DNA of 7,709 bases, taken from positions 1-7,709 of the forward strand of contig JAKAPG010000078.1 of assembly GCA_021823085.1 (NCBI GenBank). The letters are read 5' to 3'. Numbering within the stretch: the stretch's first letter is position 1; each line of letters starts with the position of its first letter. Positions 1 through 5,113 of this stretch are shown piece after piece. The translations under genes were made by a program, and so were the position numbers. The notes under the pieces were generated by a model that did not search any database, had not been told where the DNA came from, and was given only the letters and a program-made list of their open reading frames with translations. The stretch comes from Thermoplasmata archaeon. GTDB lineage: Archaea > Thermoplasmatota > Thermoplasmata > Lutacidiplasmatales > UBA184.

Positions 1-206
1 CCGGTCTCGGTCAGCGTCGCTCGCCCGTCGTCGACCGTTACGAGGTCGAGGACCTCGGCGAAGTCGACGGACGGAAGGATCTCGTCGATCTCGAGGTCGA
101 GATCGTCCGCGAGCCGGGCGATGTCCTCGGAGCCCTTGTGGGCTTTCAGGAGGACGACGAGCCCCGTGACCTCGGAGACGGAGCTCTTGGGAAAGCTCGT
201 CGGCAT
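1..206 (-). CDS. AAA-associated C-terminal domain protein, standalone (partial, 3' end off window)
   Basis: Only the first 68 residues are visible; the frame runs open off the left edge. The start is ATG at 206-204, the only one possible because an in-frame stop lies six codons upstream. The protein has a short N-terminal tail, then a helix-rich region with EVTGLVVLLKAHKGSEDIARL (residues 12-32 in two pieces: EVTGLVVLLK and AHKGSEDIARL), LADDLDLEIDEILP at 32-45, and a beta-hairpin-like stretch LVTVDDGRATLTET to residue 68. This reads as a winged-helix fold. It resembles from memory the AAA-associated C-terminal domain (PF09821-like, COG4754-like) that ends some nitrate/sulfonate-type ABC ATPases. 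Here it is a separate gene 73 nt downstream of the ATPase, so a regulatory or accessory role with that transporter is inferred. A GAGGT at 219-223 could be its ribosome site, although the 12-nt spacing is long. Domain recognition is from memory and unsearched. Confidence 0.7.
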   Translation of the reverse strand, partial: MPTSFPKSSVSEVTGLVVLLKAHKGSEDIARLADDLDLEIDEILPSVDFAEVLDLVTVDDGRATLTET

Positions 207-245
207 TCGGTTTTCTTTACCTCAGCAGGCATAGGCGGGAGCGCG

Positions 246-256
246 CTAATAAAGGG
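246..256 (-). promoter_or_regulatory. Possible internal box A (TATA) for the small AAA-associated gene
   Basis: On the minus strand the gap after the ATPase stop reads CCCTTTATTAG, the most AT-rich spot in the gap and similar to an archaeal BRE/TATA element. A transcription start about 25 nt downstream would fall near position 225, giving a leader of roughly 20 nt before the ATG at 206. This would let the small gene be transcribed separately from the transporter. It could equally be a T-rich termination signal for the upstream genes; the sequence does not decide. Confidence 0.35.
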
Positions 257-279
257 TCGTCTACGGGAAAGGAAAGGGC
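254..279 (-). terminator. Possible pyrimidine/T-rich terminator after the ATPase gene
   Basis: Directly after the TAA stop of the ATPase, the minus strand reads GCCCTTTCCTTTCCC and then, after a short spacer, CCCTTT. Archaeal termination often uses short T runs without a hairpin. The runs here are only three T's and are broken by C's, so the signal is weak. Confidence 0.25.
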
Positions 280-1074
280 TTAAGCGGAAGTGGTCCCCGG
301 GGCCCCCGGTGGTTTGGCGTGAGCTCCCTCGGTGATGAGGGCGTACACGTGGTCGGTCAGCTGGTAGAACGCATCGGACTTGCGCTCGCGCGGGCGCGGT
401 AGGTCGACCCGGACGTCTTCCAGGACCTGGGCGGGCCGACGGGAGAGCACGATCACCCGATCGGAGAGCGAGATCGCTTCCTCGATGTTGTGGGTCACGA
501 GGATCACCCCCTCGGGAGGTAGCCCCGGGTCCTGCCAGAGCTGGAGCACTTCCTCTCGAAGACCCTCGGCGGTCAGCGCATCGAGCGCGCTGAACGGCTC
601 GTCCATCAGAAGGAGCGTCGGATCGACGGCGAGCGCCCGGGCCAACCCCACGCGCTGCCGCATTCCTCCGGAGAGTTCCCGCGGGTACGCTTCCTCGAAG
701 CCTACGAGACCCGTGACCGAGATGTATCGCTCGACGGTCGCCCGGATCTGATCGGGGGCCCGGTGGAGGGCCTCCAGACCGAAACCAACGTTCTCCCGGA
801 CCGTGAGCCACGGATAGAGCGCGAAGTTCTGGAAGACCATCGCCATGTCGAGGTTGACCGACGTGACCGGGCGACCCCGGAAGCGGATCTCGCCCTGGGT
901 GGGGCGGTCGAGCCCCTGGATGAGACGGAGCAGCGTCGACTTGCCGCAACCGGACGGCCCGACGATGGAGACGAACTCCGCGTCGTTGACGCGGAAGCTG
1001 ATGTCCTGCATGATCATCATCTGACCGTGCCGAACGGCGAAGCTCTTCCCGACGCGATCCACTTCGATCAGCAC
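280..1074 (-). CDS. ABC transporter ATPase, nitrate/sulfonate/taurine (TauB/SsuB) type
   Basis: A 264-residue nucleotide-binding subunit expected to drive import through the duplicated permease encoded just upstream. All core motifs are intact: Walker A GPSGCGKST at 39-47, Q-loop glutamine at 82 (MVFQN), signature LSGGMRQR at 134-141, Walker B LLLMDEP at 154-160, D-loop ALD at 163-165, and switch histidine at 195 (VTHN). The LYPWLTVRENV stretch after the Q-loop and the MDEPFSALDALT segment are typical of the NitT/TauT ATPase family (COG1116). The start is GTG at 1074, chosen because a near-ideal Shine-Dalgarno GGAGGTGAT lies at 1080-1088. The ATG at 1081 is in another frame. The gene follows the permease by 28 nt, presumably on one transcript. 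The protein ends about 50 residues after the conserved core and lacks a long C-terminal extension. A similar extension seems to be the separate gene at 1-206. The substrate (nitrate, sulfonate, bicarbonate or another anion) cannot be told from the ATPase. Confidence 0.93.
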   Translation of the reverse strand: MLIEVDRVGKSFAVRHGQMMIMQDISFRVNDAEFVSIVGPSGCGKSTLLRLIQGLDRPTQGEIRFRGRPVTSVNLDMAMVFQNFALYPWLTVRENVGFGLEALHRAPDQIRATVERYISVTGLVGFEEAYPRELSGGMRQRVGLARALAVDPTLLLMDEPFSALDALTAEGLREEVLQLWQDPGLPPEGVILVTHNIEEAISLSDRVIVLSRRPAQVLEDVRVDLPRPRERKSDAFYQLTDHVYALITEGAHAKPPGAPGTTSA

Positions 1075-1079
1075 GATTC

Positions 1080-1088
1080 ATCACCTCC
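1080..1088 (-). promoter_or_regulatory. Strong ribosome binding site for the ATPase gene
   Basis: The minus strand reads GGAGGTGAT, almost the full complement of the 3' end of archaeal 16S rRNA, placed to fix the GTG at 1074-1072 as the start. Confidence 0.8.
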
Positions 1089-1102
1089 GCGGGATCCGCC
1101 GT

Positions 1103-2920
1103 TCAATCGTACCGGTACTTCGTCGTCGCCCGGCGGTACAGGGGCTTCCATATCAGCGTGTTGATGGCGACGACGGTGACGACCAGCGTGAACAACGCTG
1201 CGACCAAGAGAGGATACCCGTTGGGTTCGTAGTAGCCGACGTCGATCAACGCACCCACGCCGAACAGCTGGAACGTCGGATGGCCGGCGGCCTGGAGGTA
1301 CTCCGCGACGATCAGGGTGTTCCATCCTCCACCGAAGGCGGTGATCGCGCCGGTCACGATCGCGGCGAACGAGCCGGGCAGCAGCACCCTTCGGAGCATC
1401 TGGCGATCGTCGAGTCCATAGGAGCGCGCCGCCTCCTGGAGGTCGGGCGGGACGCTCCGGAGCCCGGCAAGGATGTTGAAGAAGAGGTACCAGATCATTC
1501 CCGTCAAGAGCATGAACACGGCCGCGCCCTCCGGGGAGATGTAGGGGACCAGCTCGAAAATGATCACAGGGAAGAACGCCGTTGCCGGGATCGAGGCGAC
1601 GACCTCGATGGTCGGAAGGCCGACATGGGGCCCGCCGGTAGGGCGGGTGAGCCAGAGGGCGAGAGGAAGGGCGATCGCGAACGACACAGCGAAGGCGGCC
1701 ACGACCCGGAGGATGGACGCTCCCATCGCCAACGGCAGCGACAGAATCTGGGCTCGAACGCTCGCCACGATCGGAATGGCATACACGTGGAAGACCGCGA
1801 CCGCGATGGAGATCAGGATCAGCCAAATGACAACCAGCAGGGCCCCGAGCCCGATGTAGCTCAGCGCGCTGCGCACGCGCGGGCGTTCTCGCACGCGCCC
1901 TCCGCGCGCCGTGAACGTGACGATCTGCGCGAAGGGCGAGCCGATGCGGCTCATGCCCGTGCGGAACCCGTGCGTTACGTACGCCGCCGCGCGCCGGGCG
2001 CGCCCCATCCGGCCCATGCCGCCTTCCCCGGCCTCTCCCTCGCCGCTCGGCGCCTGGTCGTAACGGTATCGTTCGGCGAGTCGACCGAGAGGGCGCCAGA
2101 GGAGAAAATCCATCGCGGCGATCAGCGCGATGAGCAGGATGATGCCGGCGACGAACTCCGGGGTGTCCCCGTTGCCGGCGGCAAAGAAAAGGTAGCTCCC
2201 GATGCCCCGCAGCGCGATCGAGCTGTGCCCCGCGGTGAAGATCTCCGCCTCGACCAGGAAGAACCAACCGCCGGTCCAGGAAAGGATGGAGTTGTAGACG
2301 AGCCGGTTGACGGTGGCCGGATAGATGAGGCGGCGCACGCGCTGAAACCCGGTGGAGCCGAACGAGTCCGCGGCCTCCCGCAACTCGGTAGGGATCGACC
2401 GGAGCGATTCGTACACCCCAAAGACCATGTTCCAGGACATCGAGGTGAAGATCAGGAAGATGCTCGCGAAGTTCGGACCGAGCCAGCTGACTCCGCTGTA
2501 GTCGAAAATGACGATGAAGATCGAGATCGCCACGGGAAAGAAGCCGAGGATTGGGATCGATTGGAGAATGTCGAGGACCGGTATCATCACGCGCTCCGCG
2601 GGCCGGCGAGTCGCGGCATAGTAGCCGTAGCCGAGCGCGAAGCCGAGGCTCATCGCGTACGCCGCGACCATCCGGGTGAACGAGTAGCTGAGATCGAGCG
2701 CGGCCGTCGGGAAGTAGCTGAGGAAGGCGCTCCCCCCCGCACCGAACGTGATCGCGGCCGCGGGGACGGTGATCGCCGCGATCGCCGCGTACACCACCAC
2801 GGCCCGCCGTGCCGAGCGGGACCAGTCAGCGGGAGCGGACGAACCGCGCGGACCCACTGAGACCGGCCCAGAAGGGGCCGACGCGCTCGTCGGTTCGGCG
2901 ATGACCGCGGATGCGCACAC
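1103..2920 (-). CDS. Duplicated (two-domain) ABC anion transporter permease
   Basis: An integral membrane protein of 605 residues in which two binding-protein-dependent permease domains are fused. Half 1 spans about 40-288 and half 2 about 350-605, each with about five or six hydrophobic segments. Each half has an EAA loop (residues 182-201, starting EAADSFGSTGFQRVRRLIYP; and 496-515, starting EAARSYG and ending RRVLLPG). Each carries an SIP..FFPV motif (121-130 and 443-452), and each ends almost identically: LLWRPLGRLAERYRYD (273-288) and LIWKPLYRRATTKYRYD (589-605). A Gly- and Arg-rich linker of about 60 residues joins them. This matches the family known as the duplicated permease component of an ABC-type anion transport system (COG4986, from memory). 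One polypeptide would replace the usual permease dimer and pair with two copies of the ATPase encoded 28 nt downstream. The start is taken as GTG at 2920-2918, because GGAGGAGGG at 2928-2936 ends 7 nt before it. The ATG at 2938 would add six residues but overlaps that site and has no good one of its own. No binding protein is nearby. Confidence 0.9.
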   Translation of the reverse strand: MCASAVIAEPTSASAPSGPVSVGPRGSSAPADWSRSARRAVVVYAAIAAITVPAAAITFGAGGSAFLSYFPTAALDLSYSFTRMVAAYAMSLGFALGYGYYAATRRPAERVMIPVLDILQSIPILGFFPVAISIFIVIFDYSGVSWLGPNFASIFLIFTSMSWNMVFGVYESLRSIPTELREAADSFGSTGFQRVRRLIYPATVNRLVYNSILSWTGGWFFLVEAEIFTAGHSSIALRGIGSYLFFAAGNGDTPEFVAGIILLIALIAAMDFLLWRPLGRLAERYRYDQAPSGEGEAGEGGMGRMGRARRAAAYVTHGFRTGMSRIGSPFAQIVTFTARGGRVRERPRVRSALSYIGLGALLVVIWLILISIAVAVFHVYAIPIVASVRAQILSLPLAMGASILRVVAAFAVSFAIALPLALWLTRPTGGPHVGLPTIEVVASIPATAFFPVIIFELVPYISPEGAAVFMLLTGMIWYLFFNILAGLRSVPPDLQEAARSYGLDDRQMLRRVLLPGSFAAIVTGAITAFGGGWNTLIVAEYLQAAGHPTFQLFGVGALIDVGYYEPNGYPLLVAALFTLVVTVVAINTLIWKPLYRRATTKYRYD

Positions 2921-2927
2921 GGTCGGA

Positions 2928-2936
2928 CCCTCCTCC
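2928..2936 (-). promoter_or_regulatory. Ribosome binding site that decides the permease start
   Basis: The minus strand reads GGAGGAGGG, followed by a 7-nt spacer and GTG at 2920. An ATG at 2938-2936 runs straight into this motif. Initiation at the GTG is therefore favoured, with the ATG as the alternative. Confidence 0.65.
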
Positions 2937-2980
2937 ATGCGAAACCGGACGGGGCATGGCGAATGCGCGACGCCCCACCG

Positions 2981-2990
2981 TGTATTTGTG
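2981..2990 (-). promoter_or_regulatory. Candidate box A promoter for the permease-ATPase genes
   Basis: On the minus strand, CACAAATACA is an isolated AT-rich element in very GC-rich DNA. Initiation about 25 nt downstream would fall near 2960, leaving a leader of about 40 nt that contains the ribosome binding site at 2928-2936. This is a positional inference; no factor-binding motif beyond TATA-likeness is seen. Confidence 0.4.
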
Positions 2991-3062
2991 CGGAGCGGTC
3001 GCACCGGCGCGGGGGTGTGCCGCGAGGCACGGAAACCGGAGCGCCCGCGCTCCTCGGTCGGG

Positions 3063-3076
3063 GAACCGTTAAGAAC
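3063..3076 (+). promoter_or_regulatory. Candidate box A promoter for the tRNA-Gln/tRNA-Leu genes
   Basis: The sequence GAACCGTTAAGAAC holds the only AT-rich core (GTTAAGAA, 3068-3075) upstream of tRNA-Gln. It is centred about 29 nt before the first tRNA nucleotide, the spacing expected for an archaeal TATA element driving a tRNA with little or no leader. It is divergent from the transporter promoter, about 85 nt away. Confidence 0.45.
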
Positions 3077-3099
3077 CGACCCCCGCTCCGGCGCCGCGT

Positions 3100-3206
3100 A
3101 GCCCCGTAGTGTAGTGGCCAATCATGCGAGACTCTGGATCTCGCGACGCAGGTTCGAACGCCGCGCGCGAACTCACAGCCGCGGGCCGAAACTCCTGCCG
3201 GGGCTA
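3100..3206 (+). tRNA. tRNA-Gln (CTG anticodon), with a T-loop intron
   Basis: The acceptor stem is AGCCCCG (3100-3106) with CGGGGCT (3199-3205), seven perfect pairs, followed by discriminator A3206. The anticodon stem is CGAGA (3127-3131) with TCTCG (3139-3143) around loop CTCTGGA, giving anticodon CTG at 3134-3136, which reads CAG (Gln). The T stem is GCAGG (3148-3152) with CCTGC (3194-3198), five perfect pairs. The two T-arm halves are interrupted by a 34-nt intron (3159-3192). Removal leaves a canonical T loop TTCGAAT and a mature tRNA of 73 nt. CCA is not encoded. The body closely resembles archaeal tRNA-Gln, with the characteristic GGCCAATCATGC in the D arm. A program that does not model introns outside the anticodon loop would miss or truncate this gene. 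Confidence 0.95.
3159..3192 (+). other. tRNA-Gln intron at position 59/60, strict bulge-helix-bulge
   Basis: A 34-nt intron in the T loop. The splice motif is complete. The outer helix is the T stem (GCAGG/CCTGC). The central 4-bp helix is TTCG (3153-3156) with CGAA (3187-3190). The two 3-nt bulges are AA^C (3157-3159) and AC^T (3191-3193), with cuts after the second base of each. The inner helix begins GCC (3160-3162) with GGC (3184-3186). This is the full hBHBh' form recognised by archaeal tRNA endonuclease, placed at a non-canonical site. Confidence 0.9.
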
Positions 3207-3257
3207 CTCCGCCGGAAGGCGAGGATTCACGATGCGGGGGTGCTCCAGCTCGGCCAA

Positions 3258-3284
3258 ACCGGACCGCCTTCGGCCCGGGGCCTC
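3258..3284 (+). other. tRNA-Leu intron 1 at position 21/22 (D loop), strict bulge-helix-bulge
   Basis: A 27-nt intron. The outer helix is CTC (3249-3251) with GAG (3286-3288). The central helix is GGCC (3252-3255) with GGCC (3279-3282). The bulges are AA^A (3256-3258) and TC^C (3283-3285). The inner helix is CCGG (3259-3262) with CCGG (3275-3278), continuing past an A/C mismatch as CCG/CGG (3264-3266 with 3271-3273) around a CCTT loop. Nearly the whole intron is one hairpin. The mature D arm keeps GGCCAA before C22. Confidence 0.85.
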
Positions 3285-3332
3285 CGAGGCAGGGCTTAGG
3301 ACCCTGTTGCCTAGGGCATGCGCCGGTTCAAA

Positions 3333-3367
3333 TGGTCCGACGGACGTTGTTCCCTCGGCCCGGAGAT
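3333..3367 (+). other. tRNA-Leu intron 2 at position 59/60 (T loop), relaxed bulge-helix-bulge
   Basis: A 35-nt intron at the same position as that in the neighbouring tRNA-Gln. The outer helix is the T stem. The central helix TTCA (3327-3330) with GGAG (3362-3365) has a U-G pair, two Watson-Crick pairs and one A/G mismatch. The bulges are AA^T (3331-3333) and AT^T (3366-3368). The inner helix is GGTCCGA (3334-3340) with TCGGCCC (3355-3361), with one internal mismatch. The imperfect central helix makes this a relaxed motif; the cut sites are set mainly by the need for a 7-nt T loop and by the fit of the flanking helices. Confidence 0.8.
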
Positions 3368-3388
3368 TCCGGCCCCCCGCATCCGTCC

Positions 3389-3392
3389 GGAG
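3389..3392 (+). promoter_or_regulatory. Ribosome binding site of the phosphoesterase gene
   Basis: GGAG ends 7 nt before the ATG at 3400 and lies only 8 nt beyond the last nucleotide of tRNA-Leu. The mRNA leader downstream of the tRNA is therefore at most 18 nt long. Confidence 0.6.
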
Positions 3393-3399
3393 CTAGCGT

Positions 3400-4308
3400 A
3401 TGGCGTCGGCCGCTGCCGCAACTCCCGCGTGCGCAGTCCGGACGCCGGAGGAGCTGCGACGGCTCACTGCCACCGAGGTCGACGCGCTGATCGACGTCCT
3501 CGAGGTGTCGGTCCCGACCACACCCCCGTGGATCGATCTGGCAAGCACCCGGGCTCGCGAAGCGATCGTGTTCGGCGATTCCCACGGCGATTGGCGCAGT
3601 ACGATGAGCGCGGTGAGGACGTTCGAAGGCACTCCCTCAGCGGCCCTCGTGGGACTCGGCGATTACGTGGACCGGACCCCACAAGACTGCCCCAACGGTT
3701 CGGCCCTGAACGCGCTCTACCTTCTCGAGCTCGCTGCGGCCTACGCTCCACGGGTCGTTCTCATCCGAGGCAACCACGAGACGACGAACCTCTTGCCGGT
3801 CAGGCCGCGGAGCTTGGAAGACGAAGTCGACGCGGCCTGGGGCCGCTCTCCGCCCCGCGCCGAAAGGATCGTTCGGTTGCTCAACCGCGGACCGATCGCG
3901 GCGTCGAGCGCTTCCGGCGCCTACCTCGCGCACGCGGGATTCCCTCGCGCGCCCGGGCTCGACCCCTGGACCCGGGCGATCGATCCTTCCGACCCGACCC
4001 GCCTCGCGGAGATCGTTTGGGCCGACTGCGCTGCGAGCCACAACCGCCGGGGGGTCGCCCCACCGTTCGGCGAGTCCGAAACCCTCGACTTCCTCGCGCG
4101 CGCCGGGCTCAGGCTCTTCCTCCGCGGGCACGATCCGGACCTGACCCGCCGGCCCATCTACGGAGGACACTGCATCACCCTGCACACGACCCGGTACTAC
4201 CAGCGCTACGCGGGCGTGATCCTGGCTCGTCTCCCCCTCGACCGCGCAATCGCTTCGGTCGCCGACCTCCGGATCGAGGAAGTGCCGCCGGCGAAATCGA
4301 GCGCGTAG
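3400..4308 (+). CDS. PPP-family metallophosphoesterase (serine/threonine protein phosphatase-like)
   Basis: A 302-residue, probably cytosolic protein with no signal peptide or membrane segment. The dimetal phosphoesterase motifs are present in order: GDSHGDW at 59-65 (metal ligands D60 and H62), GDYVDRT at 87-93 (D88, R92), RGNHE at 123-127 (N125, H126), HAG at 178-180, WADC at 207-210 and RGH at 242-244, followed by a late histidine in LHTTRYY (262). The series GDxHG, GDxVDR, GNHE, W(S/A)D and RGH is that of PPP phosphatases, which hydrolyse phosphoserine/threonine with two bound metals. Deviations are Thr for Gly after VDR and HAG for the usual HGG. A helical N-terminal segment of about 55 residues (containing TPEELRRLTATEVDALIDVL) precedes the first motif. 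The start is ATG at 3400 with GGAG 7 nt upstream. The gene begins 18 nt after tRNA-Leu and converges on phoU with a 22-nt gap. The substrate is unknown; a bis-nucleoside tetraphosphatase or another small-molecule phosphoesterase cannot be excluded. Confidence 0.88.
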   Translation: MASAAAATPACAVRTPEELRRLTATEVDALIDVLEVSVPTTPPWIDLASTRAREAIVFGDSHGDWRSTMSAVRTFEGTPSAALVGLGDYVDRTPQDCPNGSALNALYLLELAAAYAPRVVLIRGNHETTNLLPVRPRSLEDEVDAAWGRSPPRAERIVRLLNRGPIAASSASGAYLAHAGFPRAPGLDPWTRAIDPSDPTRLAEIVWADCAASHNRRGVAPPFGESETLDFLARAGLRLFLRGHDPDLTRRPIYGGHCITLHTTRYYQRYAGVILARLPLDRAIASVADLRIEEVPPAKSSA

Positions 4309-4320
4309 GCGGGCTCCCGC
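4309..4320. other. Small GC hairpin between convergent stop codons
   Basis: GCGGGCTCCCGC is a perfect inverted repeat (GCGG/CCGC around GCTC) filling over half of the 22-nt gap between the phosphoesterase and phoU. It may slow transcripts arriving from either side, but no T run follows on either strand, so calling it a terminator would be speculative. Confidence 0.3.
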
Positions 4321-4330
4321 CCGGAACCCG

Positions 4331-5113
4331 CTACTTCGAGTCCTTCGGAGCGGGGGAGGGCGTTGCGCCGGCCTCGTCGTTGCCGTTCGCCGGGGGCCTC
4401 TCGAGGACGTACGGGAGATACGGATGCCGCGGAAGGTACTCGCTGGGCCGCTGTCCGGTGAGACCGTAGATCACCTTCTCCGCGACGCGACAGGCGTTGT
4501 CGGCGATTCGCTCGAAGTGACGCGCGATCAGGATCTCGTTGCTGGTATGTTGGCCCGAGAGTGGGTCGAAGAGGAGCTGCCGGACGGCGATGCGGTTTGT
4601 CTCCCGATGCATCCGGTCGATTTCGTCGTCGCGATCGAAGAGCGATCGAGCGAGGTCGACCTTGTCGTGCTCGAGCGCGTCCAGGACGAGGGCGACCTGC
4701 GACTCGGCGAGGATGTCCATGTTCTGCAGGTGGTCCCGCAGTTCGGGGAGGTCCGGCTTGACCTCGGGTGTCGTGATCCGGGCGATGTCGAAGCCGAGAC
4801 GCCCCATCCGGTCGAGATACGTCGTCGCCTTGAGGATCCCTACGGCGACCCGCAGGTCGCCTCCGGCCGGCCTACGCAGCAGCAGGAAGGCGATCGTCTC
4901 ATGCTCGATGTCCTCTTCGTACTTCGCAAGGCGCGTGTCCCGGTCCAAGACCGTTTGCGCGAGCTTCAGGTCGGAACGCTGGAATGCCACCCAGCCATCG
5001 TGGATCATCCCCAGCGCCCAATGGCCCATCTCGACGGAGTGGGCCTTCAGCTGGGCGATCTCGCGCTCGTTCCCTCGGGGCCCCTCGCTGGGAGTCGGCG
5101 GTACGTCCGTCAT
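4331..5113 (-). CDS. phoU: Phosphate transport regulator PhoU
   Basis: A 260-residue cytosolic helical protein made of two PhoU repeats. The first spans about 20-118 with DRDTRLAKYEEDIEHE (57-72), RPAGGDLR (81-88) and YLDRMGRLGFDIARI (99-113). The second spans about 125-220 with FDRDDEIDRMHRETN (159-173) and HFERIADNACRVAE (199-212). The D/E-rich helices correspond to the metal-binding clusters of the family (E/DxxxD), and the ERIADNACRVAE segment is its hallmark. A Pro-rich tail of about 40 residues at the C terminus (after GLTGQRPSEYLP) is probably disordered. PhoU is known to dampen Pst activity and to link it to phosphate signalling; in archaea the partner is less clear. The start is ATG at 5113, overlapping the pstB stop as ATGA, with GGGAAGG upstream (5119-5125). 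A much longer open frame upstream overlaps pstB in another frame and is not coding. It is the last gene of the operon. Confidence 0.94.
   Translation of the reverse strand: MTDVPPTPSEGPRGNEREIAQLKAHSVEMGHWALGMIHDGWVAFQRSDLKLAQTVLDRDTRLAKYEEDIEHETIAFLLLRRPAGGDLRVAVGILKATTYLDRMGRLGFDIARITTPEVKPDLPELRDHLQNMDILAESQVALVLDALEHDKVDLARSLFDRDDEIDRMHRETNRIAVRQLLFDPLSGQHTSNEILIARHFERIADNACRVAEKVIYGLTGQRPSEYLPRHPYLPYVLERPPANGNDEAGATPSPAPKDSK

Larger units (their letters stand above)
3234..3381 (+). tRNA. tRNA-Leu (TAG anticodon), with two introns
   Basis: The acceptor stem is GCGGGGG (3234-3240) with CCCCCGC (3374-3380), seven perfect pairs, and the discriminator is A3381. The anticodon stem is CAGGG (3290-3294) with CCCTG (3302-3306) around loop CTTAGGA, giving anticodon TAG at 3297-3299, which reads CUA (Leu). 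A long variable arm, TGCC/GGCA (3308-3311 with 3315-3318), is typical of class II tRNA-Leu. The T stem is GCCGG (3322-3326) with CCGGC (3369-3373). The D stem is CTC (3243-3245) with GAG (3286-3288). The gene is 148 nt, but two introns (3258-3284 and 3333-3367) split the D and T loops; their removal leaves 86 nt with T loop TTCAAAT. CCA is not encoded. It lies 27 nt after tRNA-Gln and is probably co-transcribed with it. Confidence 0.95.

Noticed and set aside
1280..2860. Long plus-strand open frame of 526 codons opposite the permease
   Set aside because: Its product is highly charged, low-complexity (Arg, Asp, Glu, Gly) and has no recognisable fold. The opposite strand encodes a clear duplicated permease; high GC makes antisense frames stay open.
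2939..3121. N-terminal extension of the permease to an ATG at 3121
   Set aside because: It would run through the tRNA-Gln gene and the promoter region, is Arg/Pro-rich, and has no membrane or family character. The ribosome site at 2928-2936 marks the real start.
3241..3289. The GC-rich hairpin at 3258-3284 as a terminator or attachment site
   Set aside because: It fits the inner helix of a tRNA intron with both splice bulges in place. No T run follows it and no integrase gene or duplicated tRNA end is seen in the window.
3318..4469. Plus-strand 383-codon frame overlapping the phosphoesterase
   Set aside because: It begins within tRNA-Leu and reads the phosphoesterase in a different frame, giving an Arg/Pro-rich product; the motif-bearing frame starts at 3400.
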